Below, piece by piece: positions 49,586 through 62,347 of a DNA stretch of 64,000 bases. Position 1 is the first letter of the stretch, and every line of letters begins with the position of its first letter. Origin of the DNA: Polytrichum commune (taxonomy: Eukaryota > Streptophyta > Polytrichopsida > Polytrichales > Polytrichaceae); NCBI GenBank assembly GCA_950295325.1, contig OX485804.1, positions 25,792,001 to 25,856,000 on the forward strand, in the 5' to 3' direction. Under the pieces are notes generated by a model that ran no database searches, was not told the DNA's origin, and worked only from the letters and a program-made list of their open reading frames with translations. The position numbers and the translations under genes are program-made.

Positions 49586-52500
49586 GCCGTCTACTAATTA
49601 CCAAACAATGCCATCCATCTCTAGTTCTCTTCACATGTACACCAAACATCCCAACAAACATTCACTACCATTCTTCCTCTTTAATAAGACACGTTTGGTC
49701 ATGCAAGAAAGCGTCATATTATCCAAATGTCGTATTCTCAATAAAGTGACATTTTGGTAGTACTTTGGAGGTTTTTTCCAAGATAAATTGCCTATTTCAA
49801 TGTCAAAATGTCATTCAGAACACATAACGAAGATGGGGAGAGATACATAAGTATGAAAAAACATTTGTATTAAAGGAAATATGCTCACAACGTTCCCAAA
49901 AATTGATCTTCAAGTAAAACTCAACTAAGTCCATGTCCAAAATTATAATGCATCGAATTATATGGTAGGATCCTACGATAGGATATGCAGTGTTGATTGG
50001 GATAATATTATAGCAATTATTTTAATTACATTCACTATTCAACATGTAAGTATGTAGATTTGATTCATCATATATGTTGTTTGATTCATCATGTTTTAAG
50101 AGCATAACACTCAAGTAATTACTAACGATTCACATATCTCTTATGAAATTCGGGTATATCAAAAGTGTACCGATGGATCCACCCATCGAATTGTAGCAAC
50201 CAAAAACTCTAGATTCTGAAAATATGTTCAGATTTACTTAAACACGAGTTCAAAGGTTACCCAAAATGTTCCACTATACATGTTATACATTAGAAAGTGA
50301 ACATGGACTTAAAATGTAATACCTGCACATTTAATTCATGAAATATATTTTGCATGTGTAGTGAAGACATTTATAGCATTAAATTGAATTGCTTAGTTTA
50401 GATACACAACTCTATTTTATAGCATGTTGTTAGTACGTATACAATTGTTTTTCTCTATAAACTCCTAGTATAAAGGGAGTCTAATTTCGTAGTGACCCAC
50501 ACACGTCATTTCGGTTTCCAATGAAGAGTCCATTCCCCAGGACAACCAATCTGACGTTTGTTGGCAAAAAATGAGACATACAACAAATAGTTTTAGCATT
50601 GTGTAATTCCACATAGTAAGAGACACCGAATACAATTATTAGTGTCATCACACATGAACATGGAAATGCATGTGGATCCCACCATTTAATAAGCACATTA
50701 ATTACATGTGTCATATGACAAATCGGGTCCAAAAAAGGTTGTATTACGAGCGTCGTAATTGTAGAATGGAGGTAAACTAACACTAGAAAGTTTGGTAGAC
50801 ATTAAATGGGTCGTATAGTGGAGGTGTGGTGTATAGTTGAGTGTCTTAATATGGAGGGTAGAGAGCTTCTCGTGTGTAGAATGTACATCACAAGGACCCT
50901 GAAGTTCATCACCTTCGTCAACTATCTACAAGAGGTGTAGATAGCACTTACATATACGAGTTTTCCTAGATAACGGGACAAACATATGATAAAACTCCAA
51001 AGTTCCAGGGCCCCTTATAAGGGTTTGATAAAACACACCCTTATATATATTTGATGATCATTCAGATGTCAAGGAGTTTGATTTTATCCCAAGTAAGGCA
51101 ACTCAAAACCAACACTATATCATCTTTACATGTGCCGGAATTTGGTTTCCGTGTGGAAATATAAGTGGGTCGTGGCGAATGTGAGCATGACACGTGGCAA
51201 CAAAAAAATGATTCAAGGGAACGTAATTATTATGCGCCAGAATAGAGAGCCCTCTGTGGTATCGTACATCACAACCCCCAATTGTTTGGGGAAGCCACTA
51301 TTATAGAAACTTTATATGGTGATGACGACACAGTTGTCGCAGAGTTTAAATCTACGCTTACAATATGAGTAATTGGGTTGCTTCATGAATAGGTTGCCTT
51401 TTGACCCATGCAATTTACTTTTGGTCAAAATCATATTACATAAGCTTATAACTTTGTTTATTCATCCATATAGAAACCACACTAAAAACATAATATATGT
51501 GTTTTGTTATTATGGTAATGAACGTTCAAAATATTGTGGCATGTCAATATAGTTGTTAGTGTGGGGCGACCTGATGGCACATGGGTGTGGCTTTTGAAGA
51601 CAATTGTGGTAGGCATCCCAAAAATCAACATTGGGCCAACGCTATAATTTAGCACTATTATACATTCAATGCCAACAAATGGCCTCAATGTTTATGACAT
51701 GACACGTCTAGGAGGACCTCATCTAGTGATTATCACCTTATTGTCAAGGAGTTATGATTATGGTACATGCATCCCAAAACCAGCACTATGCACCATTCTC
51801 ATACATTCAAAACCCCCAGATGTATGATAGCCTGATAATAACATTGTGGCCAAGAAGTTTAGGAACTATAGTACCCATGCATCTCCAACACTTGTACCAC
51901 TATCGTACATTCAAAGCCCCCAAGTATATGATAGTGGTACATAATGTTGGTTTTAAGATAGTTGGTTATTAGAATGTTATTTTTTTTTTTCTAACTAGCC
52001 CACTTCTCTAGAATATGAAACACGCAATTAGTGCAAGATGGGTAGCAAATCCAAATCAAGCTCATATATGTGTCTTCATCATCATTGTGCTTGGTGCAGA
52101 GAGGGAATTGTCATATATGAGCGTACCTCTCGTTGCTCCACCATAAAAACCTTGAAAAGGTATGCAACCAAAAGACTCTTTTCTTTTCTCTTATTATTAT
52201 TATTTTATTAAATTTTTGGTTTGTTTTGCGTTGATTCAACACTAGAATTAGCTTCAAAGACCCCAAATTAGTCTGCACAAAATCGTTGAAGATGAATCGA
52301 CAACAACCTTATACATACGGAGTCGAGCTTTGTGTTGGATGAATGAGAGTTTTGTATTGGATGGATGAGAGGCACGCTCGTATACGATAATTCCCTCTCT
52401 CTCTCTCTCCCCTCTACCTTAGGTTTGCAGAGTGTTGGTGTCCATACGACCCTTGCATCGTCGTTGCCAAAATTGCTCCCAAAAGTGTGTCAGTCTGATC

Positions 52501-52685
52501 GCGCCTTCTCCTCCTCCGACTCTGTCAATTCCCGCACCTCATGAATTCAAAGAAGAGTCGGTTGCAATTGCTTGCATGGACAAGTGCTGAGCAGGACAAT
52601 CTGTCACCTCCTTCAATCCGCATTATGATATAGAGTAATATTATCAAGTGTGCACAAGCCCAGTAAGACTCGTACCATTAAATTT
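49586..52685. other. Intergenic, nothing but repeat fragments
   Basis: AT-rich. A fragment of R3 lies inverted at 51998-52065 (AGCCCACTTCTCTAGAATAT, GCAATTAGTGCAAGATGGGT). Between 51760 and 51955 the block TACATTCAAA.CCCCCA.. TATGATAG occurs twice, about 90 bases apart. No gene recognised. Confidence 0.5.
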
Positions 52686-52689
52686 CCCC

Positions 52690-53780
52690 GATACGACAAG
52701 GGCCATAATTACCATCTGAGCAAGCTCAGTTCAGCTCATCCCCGCAGGGAATTCCGCTCTGAATGTTGTACCAGACCTGTAATTTGGCGGTGATCGATGC
52801 AGCTCTACCAGGGTAGAAATTGACTTGGCATGGCGAGCTCACAAGTTACTCAAACCTGGCACGACGCGTCGGTCAAGTTTGTGGGAAAATGGGGTTCACC
52901 TGTTCGGCAGGATCCTTTAATTCGTTTCTGCAAGGTTTATGTATTCATGGTGTATTGCTGTAGAGTACACTTTACGCTTGATTTTTTCTTGCGGAATGCT
53001 TGCTAAGGGCTAAGTCAAATTCATGTACTCTGTTGAGTTTCAATCGTACGCAAGGAGACTCGGCGCACCTTGTTCACGTGTCGATGAGGACATAAATATT
53101 ACCACCTGAGCATGCCTGCTTCACCTCTGTAGGTAATTCCGCTCTTTTTTCACCTCCTCTGTAATTTAGCGGTGATGGAGCACCAATAAGGCATTTCACT
53201 TGGCATGGCCAGCTAACTTACTCAACCTGGCACGATGTCGGTCGAGCTTGTGGAAGAAAAGAGATGACCTGTTGCGTAGGATTTTTTATTACTGCAAGCT
53301 CAAATATCCATGGTGTATTGCTGTAGTGTACATTTTACACTTAATTTGGTTGCAGAAAGCATTCTTGCGCTACGTGGAGTTTCACGCTTTTACAAGGAGA
53401 CTCGTACGTCCGATATCGGCGTTATGGCAGTTTTATGACTATGCCATAATCAACATCACCTGCGCATGCTCAGGCCTTCCCCGCAGGCTTCACTCCGCTC
53501 TTAATGCACCTCCTCTGTGATTTAGTACCGATATGGCATTTAGTTTGGCATAGCTACCTCAACCTGGCACGACGTTGGCCAAGTTGGTGAGAGGAGGGAG
53601 ATAACCTGTTGTGTAGGATTTTATTTTGTTTTACTTTGTATTTTTGTACAAGCTCATATACCCATGTGTATTGCACAGTACATTGTACTCTTGGCTTAAT
53701 TGCTTGCGGAAATCTTACTACAGGCTGCGCCACTTTGTGGATTTTCACGCTAAAGTTACATCGGGGCTAAGTCATCTCTT
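52690..53780. repeat. ~340-370-bp tandem repeat, three copies, upstream of the PAP gene
   Basis: Three diverged units marked by CCTGGCACGA at 52855, 53226 and 53563 (spacings 371 and 337). Each has a CACCTG(A/C)GCA(A/T)GC- or ATCTGAGCAAGC-type block, ATTCCGCTCT or CACTCCGCTCT, TTGGCATGGC or a variant, GTGTATTGC, and an ACAAGGAGACTC- or CGCTAAAG-type tail. An ORF from 53200 runs across repeat boundaries and is not a gene. Confidence 0.85.
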
Positions 53781-54657
53781 CTGAACCTTGTGCACGAAGC
53801 TGCAAATATGACAAACTTTGAATCGCGTCTGAAGGTTTCAACTCCAAATGTAAAGTGTACTGTAAAGAATGGATGATCTACAGACCTGGAAAATTGATTT
53901 AAAAGCTTCTGCACCTGCACCGGTGTTGTTTCGGATGATCAGCATTGATTTAATTATCTTCGGGAATAGCGACAGGCAAGTGTGTTCTCAGACTGACCCC
54001 TGATCCCTGAAATTCTCAAGCCCAGAAATCCTAATGCAGAAATGCCTCTGAACAAAAAGGAATCCCTGCGAAAATGTGGATATTTGTCTCTCCGCATGGA
54101 TTTTGATTCGTGACCAAAAGTCCACTGCCAGTTACCATATGATTAGTCAAACTACAGCATGAGAATGGAATCTTCGGTAATAAGCACGACGAAATTAGAT
54201 CACCAACAGTCCGTTTCCGGCCTATGGACAAGCATATACAACAGGAAGAATGTACATCGGGTCAACCTAGATCCTAAGCTGCAGCAGGATGGATTGGACT
54301 TGGATGTCCCAAATCAATCTTATCATTTAATCACACCATGCGCGACAGGCACAAGGATTTATTCGAGTTCACAACCCCGTTGAATTTAAACTCAGGCCCC
54401 AATCCCAAGTTATACCTTGACTGCCGGTACTCCTGCAGGTCCATGTGTTTTCGAGGCCTTTTATTTGCATGAGGTCCCCACCATTCTTCCTTTAAGTTCC
54501 GTGCCACAAGAAAGCTCCTAAAGAGAGCCAGGAATTCCACATCCCTCAGATGTTTGAGAGTGGCAGAATGATTACTTGGCTGTTGAAATCTCGTAAGATT
54601 AACGCTGCCTAAGAGTTACGCATAATATGGAAAGATGATCATGGATGCTAGGGGAGG

Positions 54658-54716
<59 letters not shown>

Positions 54717-54860
54717 GATGATTATAAGAAGTTCGTTAATATTTGCTCGAATATTTGATGATGCATCGAGGACGTGAAGAGTGCTCGAAGAATCGGTTCT
54801 CACATGACAGTAGGAGCTTGGACACGATCTGGATCAATTGAGTGATCCCCGAATTTGAAG
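53781..54860 (+). promoter_or_regulatory. PAP gene upstream region with (GA)27 tract
   Basis: Non-coding DNA before the phosphatase ATG. A perfect (GA)27 run at 54662-54714 lies about 145 bases upstream of the start codon, probably in the core promoter or 5' leader. GA tracts bind BBR/BPC factors in plants; this role is inferred, not shown. Confidence 0.5.
54662..54714. repeat. (GA)27 microsatellite
   Basis: Uninterrupted GA dinucleotide run on the + strand. Confidence 0.95.
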
Positions 54861-57800
54861 ATGTCGACGCTTGTAGAGATATGCAAATTTCTACTCTTAC
54901 TCGCAACTTGTCTCCGAATTTTGAGCTTCGTCCAATTGTGTCAAGGTGTACGACAATTTGCTCCAGAATTGGTAAGAAACTCTGCATTGAATGGAACCAG
55001 AGCTGCACCTGCAAACGCAGATCATCAACATGTACTGCGAAATGAAGTATTCAGTAGAATCAACCGGCGGCAACTTGGTAATTGTGCCGATTTGAACCCG
55101 TTGCTTGCGATGAAGGTCGATGCTGTTGGTGGCATGCTGGATGATGTACAGATCGTGACGGTAACGGTGACAGGAGCTTTGGATCCGAGTGATCTGGATT
55201 GGATAGCTGTTATGACGGATTCCTCAAGTGACAGGTATGTCACTTTCCTCCAACACAGCTGCTCATCTGCAACAAAATCCTTCTTCTTAACGGCTGCAGC
55301 TTGTTATCGTCATTCCTGTAAAACATTGACATCAAGAATTCTATATTCGGCAATACACGTGTGTTTTCTTTAGTTTAGACGTTTATGGCCACTTCACTCC
55401 AGATTGGAAGTTTTGATGGAGTGCCTTCTTCGATTGTAAGCATGAACATGTGATATATATTGCTGTTGTTTGGTGCAACTTCTTCGGAATTCAACAAGAG
55501 CAGCACGGATGCGTGTCCACTGAATGCAGCCCTATACATGGAGACTGGCGACATTACCTCCGAACCACTCCTTTGCCACTACCCTGTCAAGGTACACACG
55601 CACACAAATGAACACAACAACAACCTCGTGCTGAAGAAGTTCAAAACTTTGAATACAGTCACCCAATACACTTACACTGGGTACATCCACACAATAGAGT
55701 TATCTATTAACTCAATGGTACTCAAATTCGTCGGGAGTTCTTCCCCTAAGTTTTCCTATTGGTTGTTTTGCACACAATACGAAGAATTCCCGCTTGCCAC
55801 TTGTGCTGCATGCTCGGAGGTAGTGTTTGAATTTGAATGAAGAGCAACCTATGTCGGTTCATCGAGGGGCCAAACTCATTCGAGCACTTCTTGGCATGCC
55901 AAAACGAGTTTGACCCTCACTGAACCAATCAAGAACGTTCTATTTGTTCAAACCTTCACACTACCTCCAAGCCTGCACCGAAAACTTACCGAACACGGAA
56001 GGTGTTGTATGGAAAAAAAACCAACTCCCGACCAGAAGACATGTTGAGTTAGAGGATATATAACTCGAATGCCTGTATTCCTGGTGGCTCAATAGTTAGT
56101 GCCAATAAGAATAACCCGCACAAGGCTTAACTGTATTCCGATACCGGATATTTCTGAAGTCGATTCGAGGAAATACTGATCAAAAACAAAGATTGATCCT
56201 ATTGATGGTTCCTGAGCTTCGTTGAATTTGGGTGCATGGTGTCTGTAGTACAAATTTCTGCATTCCGATCCACAGTACATAGACTGTGGCAAACCGACAT
56301 GCCAGAAAAGATTAGGTGGGATCTGCTTGCTCGAAACTTGCAGCGGCTCGGTATCGTTCCGCTTGATCAACATAAGGACGAACATAACGTTCGTCTTCTT
56401 CACGGGAGGTTTGACAACGCCTTGTGTGCTCAAAACTTCGACTCCGATCTCGTTTGCCAACCCTAAGTCCCCGCTTTATGGCCACCTCTCCTCCATCGAC
56501 TCCACTTCATCCAAGGTACACATTTCTTGCAGAATCTTGAACATGTAAACACAGGGTCATTCCCTACTCATTCAAGGCAAAAGGAGCCCTGTGGCGTAAT
56601 TGGAAGAAGCATCAGAATCGATTCCAACATGTTTTGACATGTTGTGTGTGCCCGAGTTGCTTGCAACTGCGATGTTGCTGAGTTCGGGTAGATTTGGTTC
56701 TACAGATGAGGTTGACATGGGTGAGTGGCGACAGTAGCCCCCAAGAAGTGGTCTACAATGGCGCTAATTCGGTGATTTCAAGTGTCTCCACTTTCACGGC
56801 GTCACAAATGTGCTGTAAGTCTTCTTCATATTCCGAATATACACTCATTTGCAGTGAATTGTCACTCCACTGAGCTTATTTCTTTATTCCCAACCGCCGT
56901 GAAATGCTTCAGGCGAAGTGGAGGCATTTACGCTAACCAGTAGCAAGAAAGTGTGTTTATCTGAAGTGAATGTACCCCTGTTGCCATGCGGCATTAATGT
57001 GCAGCTAAATCGGTGCCCAGTCCGGCGACAGATTTTGGATGGCATGATCCAGGGTACATCCACACCGCAGTCATGACAGGCCTCACACCATCCACATCAT
57101 ACGAGTACTCCTATGGCAGGTAGAGTAATGTAACTTCTTGCAGAATTGAGCTATATGGATTTTGAATTTGGAGTACTTGTGTTGGCTGCACAGAATTCTG
57201 GTGTACGTTTCTTAAGGATGGGAACGAAATCGGCGATCTGTAAAAGGAAATTGTATCTCGTGACTGGAACAAATAAATCTTCTTCAGACCAGATCACCAG
57301 AACTGAGAGAATATATCGAGCTTAATTGGAGGAAATGAGTGCACAATGTCCAAGGATGTCTAGGGTTTAAGAAGACCACATTCGCTAAAACGTGAGGATT
57401 CCATCAAGATTGTGTTCATAAGAGTGCTATCTGACTTGGAATCTTTCAAATCATTTTGGAAGTGAAGTGCTGCTGTGGGATGGAGCAAGAGCACAAACTT
57501 CAAGACTCCTCCAGCAGCTAGTGCGAATTCTGTGCGTGTGGTGATGTATGGTGACATGGGCAAGGCCGAGCGTGACAATGCAAGCGAGCACTATGTGCAG
57601 GTACAAATTTACCCTATAGATTCACAATGGCAGGGAGAATCGATCGATCTTGGACTCTTCAAATGTTGGGATCTTATGTGTAAGAGCAGCCTCTGAGATA
57701 TATACTCATGGGATGTGCAGCCAGGATCTATAGGGGTGATCGACGCTTTGACGAAAAGAATAAATGACGTCGATGTGGTGTTTCACATCGGTGATATAAG

Positions 57801-60416
57801 CTATGCTACAGGGTTCTTGGTGGAATGGGATTCATTCTTGGAGTTGATTTCCCCTGTGGCTTCCAAGGTCTCCTACATGACTGCCATCGGCAACCATGAA
57901 AGGTATAAGCTCCTTTCTTCGAATTTACATGATCATTTCTAGGAATCTTACAAACCCTTGTCTGAAACTTGAGCCCTAATTTTGTGGAATTCCCGGAGAA
58001 TCTTTACCGTTATTCAAGAATATCTACAGGATTGTTCTCCTCCTGACAGAACGTTTCATTCTTGGACTGGACTTCGTATGTATGCGCCCGGTGCTTTCTC
58101 TCGTTCTTCCTTTCTTGCTTTCTTTCACCAAATCCTAGTTGCAGGGATTATCCTGATTCAGGCTCTGTCTACACAAAGACGGATTCCGGAGGCGAATGTG
58201 GGGTGCCATATGAGACATACTTCCAAATGCCTGCACCAGGATCCGACAAGCCCTGGTACTCTATTGCTTCAGGACCTGTGCACTTCACTGTCATGTCGAC
58301 CGAACACAATTGGACTCGAGGCAGTGAGCAGGTATAAAGTTATCCACGCCCCCGAAGTAAAAGCTGCTGAAATGTGAGGGAACGTTGCTACCACATGATC
58401 AGGAGTCTGAATTTTTCATCTTTTTTACATTATCATCGCAGCACATGATGAACTTTGAAATAGTCTAAGTGGTTTCGAAATCTTCTTGGTACAACCTGCT
58501 AATGCGTTACTTACAGCACTGAGTGCCTATTTGCCAATACTGCTCTGATGTTTTATTTATGGCATTTCTTGATAATTTGACTTTATTTTGCCAGTACAAT
58601 TGGCTTCAAGCAGATCTTGGAGCTGTTGATAGAACAAAAACTCCGTGGATAATTTTTACAGGGTAAGTGTCAAGACGTCATTTCTTTTTGTTATTTGAAA
58701 TCTATAAAAGCCTACAACTGTTTGCAGGTCCAGGTTTGAGCTGCCCACTGAACTCTAGAGGCAACCACGTTCTTTCTATTCCGCTGCATCTGAATCTCTT
58801 CACTTTTCTCTCCAAATCGACTCTCTACAGTTTTGTCAGTATTGCGTCAACATTCACAACATTCGGAGGTATACTGACGAGACTGATTTGTGACATACAG
58901 GCACAGACCAGCATATTCCTCCTATGAAAGTGCTCTCAATCTAATTCTGCCTCCCGTGGACTCAACTTTTGTTCCTGAAATTGAGCCTCTGCTACTCAAT
59001 GCAAAAGTAAGATTTCAGGGATTGAAGAAGCTATTACCTAAAGGATGATGCAAGCCCACAAACCTCAATTAAGTTCCCAAAGACATGATGCGATGAGAAT
59101 GTGGTCTTATTTTGTGCAGGTGGATTTAGTGATGTGGGGGCATGTGCACAACTATGAGCGTACATGTGCAGTCTATCAAAGCAATTGCTTAGGGTCACCT
59201 ACAAAGAACAAGGCTGGCATCGACACTTACAATAGTGCTAAATATACCGCCCCAGTTCATTCTGTTATAGGGATGGCTGGCTTCAGCCTTGATGCTATTT
59301 CTGCCCATGTAAGATCTGCCCATATGAAAGGAAAATTTAAGCAAATTTCACCTAATTGTTTAATAAATCAGCCACTGTTGTTTAGTAGTGAGTGTTTTCG
59401 TTGCATTAACTCGCAGCAAAAGACCTGCAGCAACTGTTCTGAAATATACAAAGAGAAGGAATTTGTTCATCTCCTTCAAAGATGTTCAAGAGATTTAATA
59501 ACTTGTTTGTGTGTGCCTATGGCAGCCTCCAGCCTGGAGTGTGGTGCGCGTCTGTGACTATGGTTATACCTACATTCAGGCGGATGCAAGCCAACTTTCG
59601 GTACAGGTATGAATGAAGCCTAACAAGTCCTCCAAACAAGGATTGCAATATAATATGTGTGCGTGATGTTTGGTTAGTCTTGATGAGGCTTTGTGGATTG
59701 ATTTGAGCACCCATTACATTAAGCACTCCTGATGGCACTGTCGTCAAGATATAATGTGGTCTTTCGAAGGTCCTGAAGATACTGGCATGATCTATAGTTT
59801 GAAATCCTGTTGCCCTGACGATGAATGGGAGAATTGGTATATTTCATAAACAAAAAGGTAAGAAAATGTCTGCTCTTATCAAATATTTTCCACTGTAATT
59901 GGTGATTATGCTGGCCTGAAGCAAAGATGCAATAAGGTAGAAGTCCCTAATTTGATTGCTGATCTCAATCAGACACCGATATTTGAGTGGTATGTGGTTA
60001 GGTGTGGCTCCAAGAACAGATACCAAAAACATGTGTTTCAAAGAGATCAGACTATGTGCTCAAAAAATGATAACCATTTTAGGCTCAATAGTCAACATAA
60101 TTGAGGAGGACCTACATGACCATTTCATGAGCATAAGAATCTTCACTTTGACAAATGAACGAGATATTCATATGAGCTCCGAGAATCATTTGGAAAGTGG
60201 CTATAGCCTCAATTTGGATTTGCTATCCATCTCATACTCATTGTCTGTTTCATATCCTAGGAGAAGTGGACTAGTCAGAAAAGTAAGCATTCAAGACCCA
60301 TCTACCTTAGACTGAAGTACAGTAGATAACTGAGCACCTTGAAATGTTGGTTGCATGTGCAGTTCATATCATCGACAAACGGCAAGGTTCTTGATCAATT
60401 TGCATTCACTCGTTGA
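54861..60416 (+). CDS. Purple acid phosphatase, large plant type (651 aa), 13 exons
   Basis: Exons: 54861-55234, 55501-55591, 56249-56515, 56706-56814, 57005-57119, 57468-57600, 57721-57902, 58145-58331, 58595-58662, 58901-59006, 59120-59308, 59526-59606 and 60363-60416; all junctions are GT-AG and in phase. A hydrophobic signal peptide (about residues 4-29) suggests secretion. Residues about 130-330 form the N-terminal domains (CHYPVK, FANPKSPLYGHLSSID, FGWHDPGYIHTAVMTGL). The metallophosphatase domain carries all seven metal ligands in the five PAP motifs: GDMG (D348), GDISY (D388, Y391), GNHE (N421), GHRP (H510) and GHVH (H552, H554). This layout matches large plant PAPs of the AtPAP1/PAP9/PAP27 group, which hydrolyse phosphate esters at acid pH. 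The last exon (FISSTNGKVLDQFAFTR, stop) follows a 756-bp intron containing repeat R3. Without it, translation would stop at TGA 59610-59612. The exon 2 acceptor (AACAAGAG|C) is weak. Confidence 0.92.
59955..60310 (+). repeat. Dispersed repeat R3, copy 3 (in PAP intron 12)
   Basis: Matches copies 1 and 2: GTGTGGCTCCAAGAACAGAT, CTATGTGCTCAAAAAATGAT, AAGAATCTTCACTTTGACAA, GAGATATTCATATGAGCTCC and TTTCATATCCTAGGAGAAGT. It is free of the microsatellites seen in the other copies, so it may be closest to the ancestral form. The ORF crossing it is not conserved in the other copies. Confidence 0.75.
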
Positions 60417-62347
60417 GTCAAGCCACATAGGAGAATCAAATTTCATGCAGACAGTAGAAATCATGTTTTGTTATGGTAGATCGATCATTCACTCCCAGAT
60501 CAGCTCTCAGTTGAAAAATTCGAGCATCGACAGCAGCGTTATAATCTGGTCAGCAGAAATGCTTGCACCATGGGAAGGTAAGAATGGATGCATTGACACA
60601 AGGTTCCACACAGCATAATTTTGCCCAAGGGGGTCAAGGGGCTTGGAATATTTCTAAAACAACCACAAAGCAGCAGCAGTCACGAATGTAAAATTCCTCC
60701 AATTTCTAGCACTGCTAGGAAATTAGCCCCCACTCATTTGTACACTACTATTACAGGAATTTCCAGCAAACCATATTCAGATTGTTCTTAGCTGTTTGCA
60801 TATATTGCCAGGTATTCATGGCATTCACATAAAATTATTCGTGAGAGATGTATCAAACAAACCTGGAGCATCCAGCTGCACATACTAACCTGTCTGCTAA
60901 CCTGGCTCCGAGGATGATAAGGGTGTCGAAGCAAGGCCCAAAATCAGAGCCACCAAAGCACAGAATGTCGAAATAACAGTAGGGGCACATATGGAAGTAG
61001 TCGTACAATAAGAAGTTTCTCTACGAAACTTGATAGGAATTTGATGATATTTCATCACAACCTTTATGACAACTCTGTGATGATTTCCAATAATCTTTTG
61101 AAACTGATATTGTACATTCATGATTGAGAAAGTAGATATAGGAGTTCCTAGCCCACACCCAGCTGATTTGCTAGAAAAAAAAAAAGCTTTAAAGGTTGAT
61201 TTTCCTATTGATCAAATTCTTGGAAAAAGGTGAAAAAATTCAGGTGAGTGTTGCCACGCTGAAAAAGTCAATACACAATCCCTATGAAATTAATCATAGA
61301 AACCACCACCACTGGGTGGCATCATGGGATCTAGACAAAGGGAAACCCATGACATCCCAACATCACCGAAAATCACATTTTGATGCTCTCAAGCAAGCCT
61401 TTCTTGCTAAAGAGTGCAACTCTTTCCACTTCACAGAAAGACGAATAAATAAACAATAGAATATCTTTCACCTCAAGGACTTTTTCAAGTACAAGTGTGA
61501 TTCCTACTTGAAGCAACCATCAACACAACCCTAGAGCAAAATCATTGTTGCAAATTGTAGGCTCCCATTGAAACTGGCATGTGGTCGACTATCCCAATTC
61601 CTGGGGGATAAAATCTCATGCCACCTTTTACAATGCAAATTTTGTGCTGGAGTGTCCCCTCTACAATTGTATTAGTGAATGCGTTTCCTTCCCTATTTCA
61701 AAATGAAGTCTTTCTTCCAATGGATAAAGTTGATCTCATAGGTGCCACTGCACTTCATTACTTCAGGGAATTAACCTCTTTGTCACCATCTTGATGTTCT
61801 TTTAGTCCCATAAGCCTTTTGGCTCTCCGGACTTGGAAAATCAAGTTCGTATCATTTCATTACACAAGCATCAACCACTATGACATAAATTACTTTCCCC
61901 TTCAATGATTTGTGAATGAGATTCCAGAGTTGAAGGTAAGTGGATTTGCACCCATTTCTCTTGGGAAAATCAAAGACACAATTACTACATGATGGCTTAC
62001 CATATCAAAGCTGTACCCATTTTCCTCATAATTGTCAGAGCCCAAATGAATGTCTTATGCTTTGTCAAATTGAAGATTCTTATTCTTCTGTTATCATACA
62101 GGTCCGCCCATTATGTCTTTACTGATCATAAGTGCACACTCAAATGACAGGCTTCCATGATTATAGCAACTTGACCAAAAAACTCCAGCATCCATTCATT
62201 GAACACAAGCACAAGCTGTCACCAACAAAAGCTTCGAGAATGTTGCAAGTTGCAACACAAATGTAAGAGATCACTAAATAGCCCCGTACTTATTGCACTT
62301 GAATAGCTTATCATTTTTATTTAACTCAGATAGCTACCAAAACAATA
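60417..62347. other. Intergenic between convergent PAP and DHODH genes
   Basis: No gene recognised. It presumably contains both 3' untranslated regions. A leftward frame of 74 codons at 60897-61121 is unsupported. Confidence 0.5.

Noticed and set aside
53200..53520. A 106-codon + strand ORF
   Set aside because: It spans boundaries of the 350-bp tandem repeat, has no family resemblance, and is not conserved between repeat copies.
59722..59755. ACTCCTGATGGCACTGTCGTCAAG (TPDGTVVK) as the end of the PAP protein
   Set aside because: No acceptor joins it in phase to exon 12 (phase 0), and the exon at 60363-60416 fits in phase and matches the family ending better.
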